From NCBI GenBank assembly GCA_963704975.1, contig CAVPIK010000045.1, forward strand, positions 62,001-126,000: a stretch of 64,000 nt of DNA. Direction: 5' to 3'. The translations under genes and the position numbers were made by a program. Positions 1 through 10,134 of this stretch are shown here, in pieces; within the stretch, counting starts at the first letter, position 1; every line of letters starts with the position of its first letter. The notes beneath the pieces were generated by a model. That model did no database searches, was not told where the DNA came from, and worked only from the letters and a program-made list of their open reading frames with translations. This stretch comes from JAGNDO01 sp963704975. GTDB taxonomy: Bacteria; Chloroflexota; Anaerolineae; Caldilineales; Caldilineaceae.

Positions 1-1
1 G

Positions 2-136
2 CATGTCGGTCTGGCCAAGAACGGCGCGCCCCAGGTTGATCCCCAGAATCCCGCCCTGGGCCTGCCGGATCCCCCGGCGTGGCGGCTGCCGTCCAAGGGC
101 GAGGGGTGGTGGAACAGGCCGCCCGACCCAGCCTGA
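2..136 (+). CDS. Partial reading frame at left edge (upstream gene end or shifted N-terminus)
   Basis: The second frame is open from the window edge to a TGA at 134-136. It encodes about 44 residues that read like real protein, including WRLPSKGEGWWNRPPDP. It overlaps the start of the next open frame. Either it is the C-terminus of an upstream gene, or it is the N-terminal cytoplasmic part of the baseplate-J-like protein separated by a single-base shift near 110-136. The second reading fits because the next frame has no convincing start with a ribosome binding site. No family recognised. Confidence 0.35.
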   Translation, partial: HVGLAKNGAPQVDPQNPALGLPDPPAWRLPSKGEGWWNRPPDPA

Positions 137-1329
137 CACGCGCCCGCCGCCGCCGCATCCGGGCCGAGGAGAGCTATCGCAAAGGCACCCCGACTTGGCT
201 GCCCCTGGCTGGTTATGCCCTCACCGGCCTGCTCTTTGCGGTCATGTTGGGCCTCTTTGCCCTCACGGTGATCCCGGCGGCCACGGTGACACTCACCCCT
301 GGCCAGCAAGAGATCACCGTGGATGTGGCCCTGTCGGCCAATCCCTACCTGGATTTCCCGGATGCCACCCTTGGCCAAACCGGGGCCAGGGTGGTGGAAA
401 GCCGCATCGAAGCCACGGGCAGCATCCCCACCAGCGGCAGCGAGCAGGTGGCCGTGGGCAAGGCCCAGGGCATCGTCACCTTTAGCAACAAAGGCCGCCA
501 GCCCGTGCGCATCCCCGCCGGCACCACCGTGCGCACAGGCACCGGCACGCCGGTCAGCTTTGTCACGTTGCAAGATGTGGAAGTGCCGGGTCAAGTCAGT
601 GGTCGGGTCGATGTGCTTGTCGAGGCAGCGGACCTGGGGGCGGCGGGGAATGTGCGGGCCGGGACCATCAACACGGTTGGCGGTTCGCTGGATGCCCAAG
701 TGGCGGTGAGCAATGCCAGCCCCACCTATAGCGGCGCATCCCAGTTGACCAAAGTGGTCAAGCAGATCGACAAGGACACCCTGCTGGATCAGCTCTATAC
801 CCAGGTGCAACAGGACGCCTATGCCGCCCTGGCCGCCACCTTGGAGCCGGGCGAGTGGCTTTCGCCCGATTCCGTCACCACCCAGATCGTGGCCGACATC
901 TACGATGCCTTCAACGACGAGCCCGCAGAGCTCCTCAATCTGGATCTGCGGGTCTCGGTGCAGGGCGTGGCCATCAGCGATGCGGACGCCACCGAGGCCG
1001 CCCGCACCCAATTGCAGCAGAGCGTCCCCAAGGGCGGCAAGCTGGTGGCCAATTCGGTCGCCTTCTCCCGCCTGGGCGACGCCGAGACAGCGGGCAGCGT
1101 GGTCAACTTCACCATGCGGGCCACGGGGAACTATGTGATCCCCATCGACCCGGACGAGGTGCGCTTGGCCATTGCGGGCAAGTCCCCAGACGAAGCCACC
1201 CGCATTTTGCAGGACCAATGGTCCCTGGCCGCCACGCCGGATATCTTCCGAGATCCCCAATGGCGCAACGCCATGCCCGCCATCCCTGGCCGCATCCAGG
1301 TGCGGGTGGCGTATACGGAGGGGGAGTGA
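79..1329 (+). CDS. Baseplate J/gp47-like membrane-anchored protein
   Basis: A basic N-terminus (RARRRRIRAEE) is followed by one membrane segment at about residues 44-66 (LTGLLFAVMLGLFALTVIPA). A long extracytoplasmic region of beta-rich, repeat-like sequence follows. A protein of this type annotated as baseplate J-like commonly sits directly upstream of ruvX and mltG in Chloroflexota; that is my recollection of the neighbourhood, not something computed here. The function is unknown; the topology suggests an envelope protein with its large domain outside. The stop overlaps the ruvX start by four bases, so the two are translationally coupled. The true start is uncertain: the first residues of this frame look artefactual and the N-terminus may lie in the frame described for 2-136. 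Confidence 0.6.
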   Translation: MAAAVQGRGVVEQAARPSLTRARRRRIRAEESYRKGTPTWLPLAGYALTGLLFAVMLGLFALTVIPAATVTLTPGQQEITVDVALSANPYLDFPDATLGQTGARVVESRIEATGSIPTSGSEQVAVGKAQGIVTFSNKGRQPVRIPAGTTVRTGTGTPVSFVTLQDVEVPGQVSGRVDVLVEAADLGAAGNVRAGTINTVGGSLDAQVAVSNASPTYSGASQLTKVVKQIDKDTLLDQLYTQVQQDAYAALAATLEPGEWLSPDSVTTQIVADIYDAFNDEPAELLNLDLRVSVQGVAISDADATEAARTQLQQSVPKGGKLVANSVAFSRLGDAETAGSVVNFTMRATGNYVIPIDPDEVRLAIAGKSPDEATRILQDQWSLAATPDIFRDPQWRNAMPAIPGRIQVRVAYTEGE

Positions 1330-1793
1330 TAAAACTCCTCGCCTTGGATGTGGGACTGGCCCGCATCGGCGTGGCGACGGGGGATCCTTTGGGCATCACC
1401 GTGCGCCCGGTGGGGGTGATTCAGCGGCGCAGTCGGCGGGAGGACTTCGCCGAGCTGGCCGAATTGGTGCGGAGGGAAGGGGCCGAGGCCATCCTCTGCG
1501 GGCTGCCCCTGAACATGGACGGCAGCGAGGGCAGCCAAGCCCAGACCACCCGCAAGTGGGCCATGCGTCTGGCCCACGCCCTGCGGGTCTTGCTCGGCAA
1601 GCCCATCCCCATCATCTTTTGGGATGAACGGCTGAGCACCCACGACGCCCAAGAATTTCTGGCCCAAGGCATGCGGGCCGAAGAAGACGCCGCCGCCGCC
1701 GCCGTGATCCTGCGTTCCTACGTGGACGCCCAACAACGGGGCAGCAGGTTGGACTATGGGCGGATCGACTTACCGGAGCGGGCGAAGGGGTGA
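1326..1793 (+). CDS. ruvX: RuvX/YqgF-type RNase H-fold nuclease (pre-16S rRNA processing)
   Basis: A 155-residue protein starting at GTG 1326, whose GTGA overlaps the upstream stop. It has the YqgF N-terminal motif LLALDVGLARIGVATGDP with the first catalytic Asp, then ILCGLPLNMDGSEG, and the late acidic motif WDERLSTHDAQ. These three blocks define the RNase H-like YqgF/RuvX family, implicated in maturation of the 5' end of 16S rRNA. The length is normal (135-160). The frame is open far upstream of 1326, but that part is a shadow of the preceding gene. mltG follows 73 bases downstream, a common pairing. Confidence 0.93.
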   Translation: MIKLLALDVGLARIGVATGDPLGITVRPVGVIQRRSRREDFAELAELVRREGAEAILCGLPLNMDGSEGSQAQTTRKWAMRLAHALRVLLGKPIPIIFWDERLSTHDAQEFLAQGMRAEEDAAAAAVILRSYVDAQQRGSRLDYGRIDLPERAKG

Positions 1794-1866
1794 AAGGGCG
1801 AAGGGGTGACAACCACCCAATCCCCAATCCCTAATCCCGGCCCTTACACATACGAAACTGGAATCT

Positions 1867-3177
1867 ATGCATCAATCAGACCGCCGCCGGACCGTTTTGG
1901 ACCGGCATAGTGCCCGAAATAAAGAGAGCGCCGCCCCTAACCCCATGCCCTGGTCCCAGCGGCTGCGTGACCCGGCGTGGTTGTTGGGCAATGGCCTGCG
2001 CATCGGCTTCCTGGTCATGATCCTGGCTGTGCTGCTAGGCGTCTGGTCCGTGGGCCAAGCCCACCTGACCGAACAGTTCCGGGCCGCCACGGTGCAGACC
2101 GCGGGGCTGGTGGATCCCAACGCCAATGACGGGGCCCTGACCCCGGACAACATCGAAAAGCGGGTGCTGGCCCTCAATTTGCAAATGCGCGAGGCGGAGC
2201 TTGCGGTGGCCCCTGGCGAGAATCCCCGCCCCCGGCCCTTTGTGATCTACCCCGGCGAGGCGGCCCGCTTTGTGGCCGCCCGATTGGCGTCCGAAGGCTT
2301 TGTGGTGGACGCGGATCTGATGAACCTCTATCTGCGGGTCAACAGCTTGGAGCGCAACATCGAGGCCGGCAACTTCATGCTGGCCGAGACCATGACTATC
2401 CCGGAGATCGCCGACGCCCTGCAACAGGCCAGCTTCGAGGAGGTTTTGGTCACCCTGCCCGAAGGCATGCGGGCCGAAGAGGTGGCCGAAAAGCTGGCCG
2501 AGAACTATGTGATCGAGATCGACACCTTCCTCAGCGCCGTGCGCCAGCCCCAGACCCTCTCCATTTTTGCCGATTACGACTTCCTGCAAGCCCTGCCCGC
2601 CGGGGCCACGCTTGAAGGGCTGCTCTTCCCCGACACCTACCGTTTCCCGGTCAACGCCGGTCGCCCGGAGCAGGTGCTTTCCATCTTCTTGGACAACTTT
2701 GAGGCCAAGGTGGGGGACGCCGGTCTGTCGGGCAGCGGCGCGCTGAAGGGCTACGAGCTCCTCAAACTGGCCAGCATTGTGGAGCGGGAAGCCGTCCAGG
2801 CCGACGAGCGCCCCATCATCGCCAGCGTCTACCTCAACCGGCTCAACGGCACCTGCACCGCCGAAGTGGGCGGGGCCTATTTGCAGGCCGATCCCACGGT
2901 GCAATATGCCCGGGGCGTCGTGGGCAACTGGTGGTGGAAACCCCAGTCCTTGGCCGAGTATTCGTCGGTGATCAGCCCGTTCAACACCTATCTCAACCCA
3001 GGTCTGCCGCCGACGGCCATCGCCAACCCCGGCCTCAGCGCCATCCAATCCACCGCCAACCCGGCCCAGACCGCCTACTGCTTCTTCGTGGCCACGGGCG
3101 ACGATGGCCGCCACGTCTTCGCCCAAACCTACGCCGAACAAGAACAGAATTTGGCCATCTATGGCTATACGCCGTGA
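1867..3177 (+). CDS. mltG: Endolytic murein transglycosylase MltG
   Basis: A 436-residue bitopic protein: cytoplasmic N-terminus, one membrane segment at about 40-60 (LRIGFLVMILAVLLGVW), a LysM-like region, and the YceG/MltG catalytic domain. Family motifs are TLEGLLFPDTYRFP and LASIVEREAVQADERPIIASV (quoted to 20), in which the Glu of the IVERE motif is catalytic. The C-terminal LQADPTVQYA and NTYLNPGLPPTAIANPG are also typical. MltG cleaves nascent glycan strands and sets their length at the inner membrane. The last 537 bases were copied downstream in a tandem duplication. The gene itself looks intact, with no frame shift. Confidence 0.94.
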   Translation: MHQSDRRRTVLDRHSARNKESAAPNPMPWSQRLRDPAWLLGNGLRIGFLVMILAVLLGVWSVGQAHLTEQFRAATVQTAGLVDPNANDGALTPDNIEKRVLALNLQMREAELAVAPGENPRPRPFVIYPGEAARFVAARLASEGFVVDADLMNLYLRVNSLERNIEAGNFMLAETMTIPEIADALQQASFEEVLVTLPEGMRAEEVAEKLAENYVIEIDTFLSAVRQPQTLSIFADYDFLQALPAGATLEGLLFPDTYRFPVNAGRPEQVLSIFLDNFEAKVGDAGLSGSGALKGYELLKLASIVEREAVQADERPIIASVYLNRLNGTCTAEVGGAYLQADPTVQYARGVVGNWWWKPQSLAEYSSVISPFNTYLNPGLPPTAIANPGLSAIQSTANPAQTAYCFFVATGDDGRHVFAQTYAEQEQNLAIYGYTP

Positions 3178-3202
3178 TTATTTGAGAATTGAGAATGGAA
3201 AA

Positions 3203-3613
3203 TTGAAAATTATTAATGGTCGTCGGCGAGACCATTTTCGATTTTCAATTCTCCATTTTCAATTCTCGATTTTATGCTTTCTTCTAACGCTGATTGCCAC
3301 ACTTTTTCTTGCCGGGTGCAATGGGGGAACCTATACAAATACCCGCCCGGTCGTGAAGATTGGGCTGATTGCGCCTTTTGAAGGATTATATCGAGAAAGC
3401 GGCTATGAAGCCCTGGCGGCCATGCGCTCGGCCATTGCGGACAGCCCCCTGCCCAGCCAAGTTCGGATAGACATCCTGCCCCTGGCCTTGGACGATTCAG
3501 CGGATCCGTTTCCCGGTCAACGCTGGTCACCGGAGCAGGTGCTTTCCATCTTCTTGGACAACTTTGAGGCCAAGGTTGGGGATGCCGGGTCTGTCGGGCA
3601 GCGGTGCGATTGA
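3203..3613 (+). pseudogene. Truncated periplasmic-binding lipoprotein (duplication copy 1)
   Basis: The frame encodes a hydrophobic stretch with a lipobox-like end (LLTLIATLFLAGCNGG), then KIGLIAPFEGLYRESGYEA (the start of a type 1 periplasmic binding fold) up to ALDDSADP. It then crosses the duplication junction and continues as mltG sequence (FPGQRW...LSIFLDNFEAKVG), stopping at 3613. It is therefore a chimeric remnant. The only plausible start is a TTG at 3203, inside the short palindromic intergenic repeat, so the N-terminus itself would be repeat-derived. The complete gene continues only in copy 2. Confidence 0.8.
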
Positions 3614-4044
3614 AGGGCTACGATCTGCTCAAACTGGCCAGCATTGTGGAGCGGGAAGCTGTCCAGGCAGACGAGCGCCCCATCATCGCCAGCGTCTATC
3701 TCAACCGGCTCAACGGCACCTGCGATGCCGAGGTGGGCGGGGCCTATTTGCAAGCCGATCCCACGGTGCAATATGCCCGAGGCGTTGTGGGCAACTGGTG
3801 GTGGAAACCCCAGTCCTTGGCCGAATATTCATCGGTGATCAGCCCGTTCAACACCTATCTCAACCCAGGTCTGCCGCCGACGGCCATCGCCAACCCCGGC
3901 CTCAGCGCCATCCAATCCACGGCCAACCCGGCCCAGACCGCCTACTGCTTCTTCGTGGCCACGGGCGACGATGGCCGCCACGTCTTCGCCCAGACCTACG
4001 CCGAACAAGAACAGAATTTGGCCATCTATGGCTATACGCCGTGA
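3511..4044 (+). pseudogene. mltG 3' fragment (duplication copy 2)
   Basis: Repeats mltG from roughly residue 260 to the stop, including LASIVEREAVQADERP and LQADPTVQYARGVVGNW. It lacks the membrane anchor and the first two thirds of the protein. The open part starts near 3604; upstream of that the copy is in another frame because of a one-base difference near 3590. There is no start signal of its own. A soluble fragment holding the catalytic Glu could in principle be made, but there is no signal peptide, so function is unlikely. Confidence 0.85.
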
Positions 4045-4140
4045 TTATTTGAGAATTGAAAATAGGGAATTGGGAATTTTTAATGGTCGTCGACGAGACC
4101 ATTTTTCATTTTCAATTCTCAATTTTCAATTCTCAATCGT

Positions 4141-4252
4141 AACTACCACCCACCCCCTCCCAGCCTCCCCCAGATTGGGGGAGGAGCCGTCGATGGGACT
4201 CTGGTGCGCACGATTGTCCCCTCTGGGGAGGGTTAGGGTGGGGTTGGTAGTT
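4141..4252. mobile_element. Small palindromic (MITE-like) insertion
   Basis: A 112-base element present in duplication copy 2 and absent from copy 1. Its ends are imperfect inverted repeats: AACTACC plus a C-rich stretch on the left, a G-rich stretch plus GGTAGTT on the right. It has inner GGGGAGG/CCTCCCC pairing and no coding capacity. It sits exactly where the start of the second lipoprotein copy should be. It resembles the G/C-rich hairpin elements common in bacterial genomes. No clear target-site duplication is visible. Confidence 0.65.
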
Positions 4253-4255
4253 CCT

Positions 4256-5225
4256 CAGTTCTTTGTTTTCTAGCTCTTCTGATTACCTCACTTCTCCTGG
4301 CTGGGTGCAGTGGAGAAACCTACACAAATACCCGCCCGGTGGTGAAGATTGGGCTGATTGCGCCTTTTGAGGGATTGTACCGGGAGAGCGGCTACGAAGC
4401 CCTGGCCGCCATGCGGTCGGCCATTGCGGACAGCCCCCTGCCCAGCCAAGTTCGGATAGACATCCTGCCCTTGGCCCTGGACGACTCGGCGGATCCGCAG
4501 CGATCCGGGCGGGCGGCGGCCAAGATGCTGGCGGACCCGGCGGTGGCCGCCGTGGTGGGGCCGCTCTTCCCCGGCAGCGGTTCATCGGCTGGCGAACAGT
4601 TGGCCGGGGCGGAGTCTGGCGTGGATGCCGGTTTTTGCGGTTAACCCTATTGATGGCTACACGAAATCACCGATTACCAACCAAACCGAGTGGGCTACCG
4701 GACTGGTTCAGCGAGTGGCCGAGGCGTGTAGCGAGGCAGGCTGTGTGCGGCTGGTGCTGGCCGGAGACCCCACGGGCTGGCCAGGGTTGACCGAGGAGGA
4801 ATGGGCCGAGATCGCTGGGCTGCCTGTGATCTTTGACTATCCACCCGTCCAAGAAATCCAGGCCAATGACGGAATTCTATGGCTGGGACTGCCAGATGCC
4901 GGGGCCGATTACGTGACCGATCTGCGCCGCACCCAGCCGGATGTGCCGGTTTGGCTGGCCTCCCCCTTCGGCACAGACGTCTTCACCCGCCGGGCGGATC
5001 TCAGCGGTCCCACTTTCTTTGCCGCCTGGCTCGACGGATGAGTATGAAAGTTGGGCCACCGACCACACGCCCAACAGTCCCGCCGCCTTTCAGATCTACC
5101 AAGCTACCCAAGCCGCCATCACCGCCGCCCTCGCCCCCGATTCCGACCCATCGCCCCCCGGCCCGATCTGGACCGTGACCCTCTTTCGTCTCACCCCAGA
5201 CGGCAGTGTGCGATTGGGAAAATAG
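4256..5225 (+). pseudogene. Type 1 periplasmic-binding (LivJ-like) lipoprotein, copy 2, start lost
   Basis: It encodes a lipoprotein signal (LALLITSLLLAGCSGE, lipobox LAGC), the N-terminal lobe KIGLIAPFEGLYRESGYEA, an AAVVGPLFPGSGSSAGEQ block typical of branched-chain amino-acid binding proteins, and a C-terminal lobe with PAAFQIYQATQAAITAAL. Two shifts, at about 4620 and 5035, split it into three frames. Joined, the protein would be about 320 residues, slightly short for the family (350-400). No in-frame ATG, GTG or TTG remains after the palindromic insertion, so the start was probably destroyed. No transporter genes are adjacent. Confidence 0.75.
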
Positions 5226-5302
5226 AACACGGATTGGACGGATTAAACGGATTTTTACGTAGAAATCCGTTTTAATCCGTCAAATCCATCAAATCTGTGT
5301 TC
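5225..5302. repeat. Short palindromic intergenic repeat (AATCCGT type)
   Basis: An imperfect inverted repeat: GAACACGGATTGGACGGATT on the left mirrors AATCCGTCAAATCCATCAAA and TGTGTTC on the right. It is built from shuffled ACGGATT/AATCCGT words. Related copies lie near 46139-46214 and 57585-57630. Confidence 0.75.
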
Positions 5303-5352
5303 TGATTTTTAATTTTGCTACACGAATTTTGCATTCAAAGGAGACATCTGCA

Positions 5353-6570
5353 ATGCGCGCTTTGATCATTTCTTGGGAATTTCCGCCCTATGTGGTGGGT
5401 GGCATGGGCAAGCATGTGGCCGAGTTGGTTCCGGCCATGGGCCGGATCCCTGTGGGCGATGAGCCGTGGCAGATCGATGTCCTTACCACGGGCTATGGCG
5501 GCGGGGCCGAGATGGAAACACTGGAAAGTCCGGCGGGCCACGAAATCACCGTCTACCGTGTTCACTTGCCGCCAATCTTCCCCACGGACATCTTCAACAG
5601 CGTGGTGGGCAACAATTCGGCGCTGATCGCCAAGGGCCGAGAACTGGGCCGGGCACATGCCTATGATCTGATCCACGTCCACGACTGGCTGACTACCGAG
5701 GCCGGGGTGATCCTGAAGAACGAATGGAAAACGCCCTTGGTGGTGACCATCCACGCCACGGAGCGAGGCCGCATGCAGGGCTATCTGCCCAGCGAAATGA
5801 GCGGACTGATTGACCGCCAAGAGTGGCGGGCCTGCTTCGAGTCCTGGCGCATCATCGTGTGCAGCGGTCACATGGCTGGGGAATTGCAGCAGTTTTTTGG
5901 CATCCCCCTGGACAAGAGCATCGTGATCCCCAACGGTGTGGACCCGGCCCCCCTGCGAGTGTGTGACGAAGCCACGATCGCAGCCACGCGTACGCGGTAC
6001 GCACCCAATGGCGAGCGATTGCTCTTCTTCGTGGGCCGTATCACCCCGGAAAAGGGACTGTATGTGCTGTTGGACGCCATGCCCCAGATTCTGGCCGCCT
6101 ACCCCAACACCCGGCTTTTGGTTGCGGGCAAGGCCAGCGAGCAGTTGCGGCCCAATGCCGAGCGCCTTGGCATCACCGAGCAGGTGGACCTATTGGGCTT
6201 CATCAGCGATGAGGAGCGCAACTGCCTCTACCAAACCGTGGATGCGGCCATCTTCCCCAGCCTCTACGAACCCTTCGGCATCGTGGCCTTGGAGGCCATG
6301 GCCGCTGGCTGCAACGTGATCGCCAGCGAAGTGGGCGGGCTGGCTGAGGTGGTCCAACATCTGCAAAATGGCCTGACCGTGCTGCCCAACCAGCCCCAGA
6401 GCATCGCCTGGGCGGTCAACGAGCTGTTCCAAAATCCGCGCAGTGCGGAGCGCTGGCGCAAAGAGGCCATGCGCCAGGTGGACATGCTCTACAATTGGCA
6501 CAACATCGCCGAGAAGACCTTGGAGTTGTATCAAAATATCATCGAGGAGCGGCGGGGCGTAAGCTGGTAG
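5353..6570 (+). CDS. Glycosyltransferase family 4, glycogen-synthase-like
   Basis: A GT-B fold enzyme of about 405 residues. It starts with ALIISWEFPPYVVGGMGKH, the nucleotide-sugar loop seen in starch/glycogen synthase and sucrose-synthase-like GT4/GT5 enzymes. It continues with IHVHDWLT, FFVGRITPEKGL, and the C-terminal SLYEPFGIVALEAMAAG (EX7E motif). It probably transfers glucose or a related sugar from a nucleotide sugar; the acceptor is unknown. The start is ATG 5353 because AAAGGAG at 5337-5343 lies nine bases upstream; an earlier in-frame ATG at 5329 has no such site. A strong hairpin follows the stop directly. Confidence 0.88.
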   Translation: MRALIISWEFPPYVVGGMGKHVAELVPAMGRIPVGDEPWQIDVLTTGYGGGAEMETLESPAGHEITVYRVHLPPIFPTDIFNSVVGNNSALIAKGRELGRAHAYDLIHVHDWLTTEAGVILKNEWKTPLVVTIHATERGRMQGYLPSEMSGLIDRQEWRACFESWRIIVCSGHMAGELQQFFGIPLDKSIVIPNGVDPAPLRVCDEATIAATRTRYAPNGERLLFFVGRITPEKGLYVLLDAMPQILAAYPNTRLLVAGKASEQLRPNAERLGITEQVDLLGFISDEERNCLYQTVDAAIFPSLYEPFGIVALEAMAAGCNVIASEVGGLAEVVQHLQNGLTVLPNQPQSIAWAVNELFQNPRSAERWRKEAMRQVDMLYNWHNIAEKTLELYQNIIEERRGVSW

Positions 6571-6640
6571 GGGTTTGAGTGGCAAAAGAAAAAGGCACCG
6601 GGCTATGCCCGGTGCCTTTTCTTTTGCCACTCAAACCCCT
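6569..6640. terminator. Long perfect hairpin between convergent genes
   Basis: Two 34-base arms, differing only by one extra A in the left arm, with a tiny loop. The last bases of the upstream stop codon lie inside the left arm. It has A-rich and T-rich parts on the two sides of the stem. It probably terminates both the glycosyltransferase and the convergent phosphorylase gene. Confidence 0.85.
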
Positions 6641-6645
6641 ACGCG

Positions 6646-7962
<1,317 letters not shown>

Positions 7963-8068
7963 GGGGTCACTCCGTTGTGATGGGGATTGGTTGATTTGTT
8001 GATTGGTTGATTGGGGGTTTGGGACCAAGTATATCATGGGGGTAGGGGAAGTGGGCAAAGGGGACTTT

Positions 8069-8097
8069 TTGGTTGCCGGGGGGTACTCCGCTATAAT
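8069..8097 (+). promoter_or_regulatory. Sigma70-type promoter for the DinB-trmFO pair
   Basis: -35 TTGGTT at 8069-8074, 17-base spacer, perfect -10 TATAAT at 8092-8097. It lies about 68 bases upstream of the DinB-like start. Confidence 0.6.
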
Positions 8098-8165
8098 CAT
8101 GTGCTGCCCCAAGAGGTGGCTGGGTAGACCGTACCCAAACTCAAAAGAGACTCAGGAGAGATGTG

Positions 8166-8750
8166 ATGCTAGATTTTGATGCCCTGCGGAGTGGACAGAT
8201 CACCCTTGCGGAGATGGTGGCAGATCTGACCGTGGCGGACCTGCATGGGTTGACCAACGAGATGATTGACCGCATGTTGGCCATGATCGTGGATTGTACG
8301 GACGACCATGTGACCTTCCAACCTCAGGACCCAGATGCAAACGATCCCTATGCGTCCGACCCCGAGGAGGTCAACATGTCCTGGACGTTGGGCCATTTGA
8401 TCGTCCACACCACGGCATCGGCAGAGGAGTCCGCTTTCCTGGCCGCGGAGATGGCTCGGGGGGTCGAAAATCACGGTCGCTCCCGGTCAGAAGTGCCGTG
8501 GCAGACGGTGACCACCATCGCCCAGTGCCGGGCCCGTCTGGAGGAAAGCCGACGCATGCGTTTGGCCAGCCTCGATCTGTGGCCAGACCAGCCTTATCTA
8601 GATTTGACCTATCAATCTCGCCCCAGCGCCCCCGCTCTCAATGCCGTAAGTCGCTTCATTCTCGGTCTGCGTCACGATCATGACCACTTGGGCCAGATTG
8701 CAGATGTGGTGGCACAGGCAACCCAAGGATCAGAAGGCACGGCCAAATGA
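8166..8750 (+). CDS. DinB/YfiT-like putative metalloenzyme
   Basis: About 194 residues. The DinB-like four-helix bundle places metal-binding histidines in WTLGHLIVHTTASAEE and in the C-terminal GLRHDHDHLGQ. The family includes thiol-dependent transferases and many uncharacterised enzymes; the substrate cannot be predicted. AGGAG at 8154-8158 is seven bases before ATG 8166; a GTG directly in front of it is an alternative start. The stop overlaps the trmFO start (ATGA at 8747), so the two are co-translated. The second DinB-like protein at 28164 is only distantly similar. Confidence 0.8.
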   Translation: MLDFDALRSGQITLAEMVADLTVADLHGLTNEMIDRMLAMIVDCTDDHVTFQPQDPDANDPYASDPEEVNMSWTLGHLIVHTTASAEESAFLAAEMARGVENHGRSRSEVPWQTVTTIAQCRARLEESRRMRLASLDLWPDQPYLDLTYQSRPSAPALNAVSRFILGLRHDHDHLGQIADVVAQATQGSEGTAK

Positions 8751-10118
8751 CCAATCAACCAATCAACCAATCAACCAATCCCCATCACCATCATCGGCGG
8801 CGGACTGGCGGGGACCGAGGCGGCCTGGCAGTTGGCCGAGCGGGGCCACACCGTGCGCCTGTTCGAGATGCGCCCCACCCGGCCCACGGAGGCCCACACG
8901 GGGGACCGGCTGGCCGAGTTGGTCTGCTCCAACAGCATGGGCAGCACCCTGCCCGACCGGGCGTTGGGGATGCTCAAGAACGAGATGGTGACCTTGGGCA
9001 GCATGATCATCCCCACGGCCTTCAAGCACGCCGTGCCGGCCGGCCAGGCCCTGGCCGTCAGCCGGGAGGATTTCGCCGAGGAAGTGACCGCCCTGATCAG
9101 CGCCCACCCCAACATCGACCTGCGCCGGGAAGAGGTGACGGAAATCCCCGACGGCCCCACCATCATCGCCACGGGACCGTTGACCAGCAGCGCGCTCGAC
9201 CGCCCGAATCCAGGCGTTGACCGGGCAGCAGCATCTCTATTTCTACGACGCCATGGCCCCCATCATCGAGGCCGAGAGCATCGACATGACCATCGCCTTC
9301 CGCCAGAGCCGGTATGACCGGGAGAGCGATTTGGGCGGCGACGAGGGGGATTACATCAACTGTCCCTTCAACAAAGAGGAGTACGAGCGCTTTGTGGAGG
9401 CCGTGGTGGCGGCCCCGAAGATCGAGCTGAAGTCGGCGGACGCGGAGTTGGAGCGCTATTTTGAGGGCTGTATGCCCATCGAGGTGTTGGCGGGCCGGGG
9501 GATGGATGCCCTTTCCTACGGCCCCATGCGCCCGGTGGGGTTGCGGGATCCCCGCACGGGGAACCGTCCGTGGGCCGTGGTGCAGCTGCGCCAGGACAAT
9601 GTGGCCGGGACGCTGTACAACATGGTCGGCTTCCAGACCAACATCAAGTGGGGCGCGCAAGAGGCGGTGCTGCGCCTGATCCCCGGCTTGGAAAAGGCCG
9701 AGTTTGTGCGCATGGGCCAGATGCACCGCAACACCTTTGTCAACAGCCCCACGGTCATGCGGGCGACGCTGCAACTCAAGCACGAACTCAGCGGACGGGA
9801 CGATCTCTTCTTCGCCGGGCAGATCACGGGGACCGAGGGCTATGTGGGCAGCACAATGGGCGGACTGGTGGCCGGGCATCAACATGCACCGGCTGCTCAC
9901 CGGCCAGACCCCTGCTCGTGCCGCCCCGCACCACCATGATCGGGGCCTTGCTCCACTACATCACCCACGCCGACCCGGACAACTTCCAGCCCATGAAGGC
10001 CAACATGGGCATCCTGCCGGAGTTGGAGAAGCGGGTGCGGAAGAAACAACAGCGCTATGGCGTCTATGCCCAGCGGGCGGAGGCGGATTTGGCGGCCTAT
10101 TTGGCGGAGGTCGCATAA
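8747..10118 (+). CDS. trmFO: TrmFO, folate-dependent tRNA m5U54 methyltransferase
   Basis: A flavoprotein that methylates U54 of tRNA using methylenetetrahydrofolate. N-terminal FAD motif ITIIGGGLAGTEAAWQLAER, then LVCSNSMGS, the central MVGFQTNIKWGAQ, MHRNTFVNSP and the C-terminal GTEGYVGSTMGGLVAG. Four single-base shifts interrupt it: about 8785 (an extra C after the start), 9200, 9872 and 9910. All restore conserved TrmFO sequence when corrected. The start overlaps the DinB stop as ATGA. Residues 2-11 (TNQPINQSTN) are encoded by the dispersed octamer repeat, which is unusual. Confidence 0.9.
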
Positions 10119-10134
10119 CTTCGGCTAAAAATTC

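Larger units (their letters stand above)
2641..4495. repeat. Tandem duplication of mltG 3' end plus lipoprotein gene 5' end
   Basis: Unit 1 (about 2641-3507) holds the last third of mltG, the intergenic palindrome and the start of a binding-protein gene. Unit 2 (about 3508-4495) repeats all of it in order and adds a 112-base element. Without that insert the units are about 867 and 876 bases. The junction is at 3505-3510, where the lipoprotein sequence ...GCGGATCCG runs straight into the mltG sequence TTTCCCGGTCAACG; only CCG is shared. The copies differ by scattered substitutions and small indels, so this is a real, aged duplication rather than an assembly echo. Confidence 0.9.
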
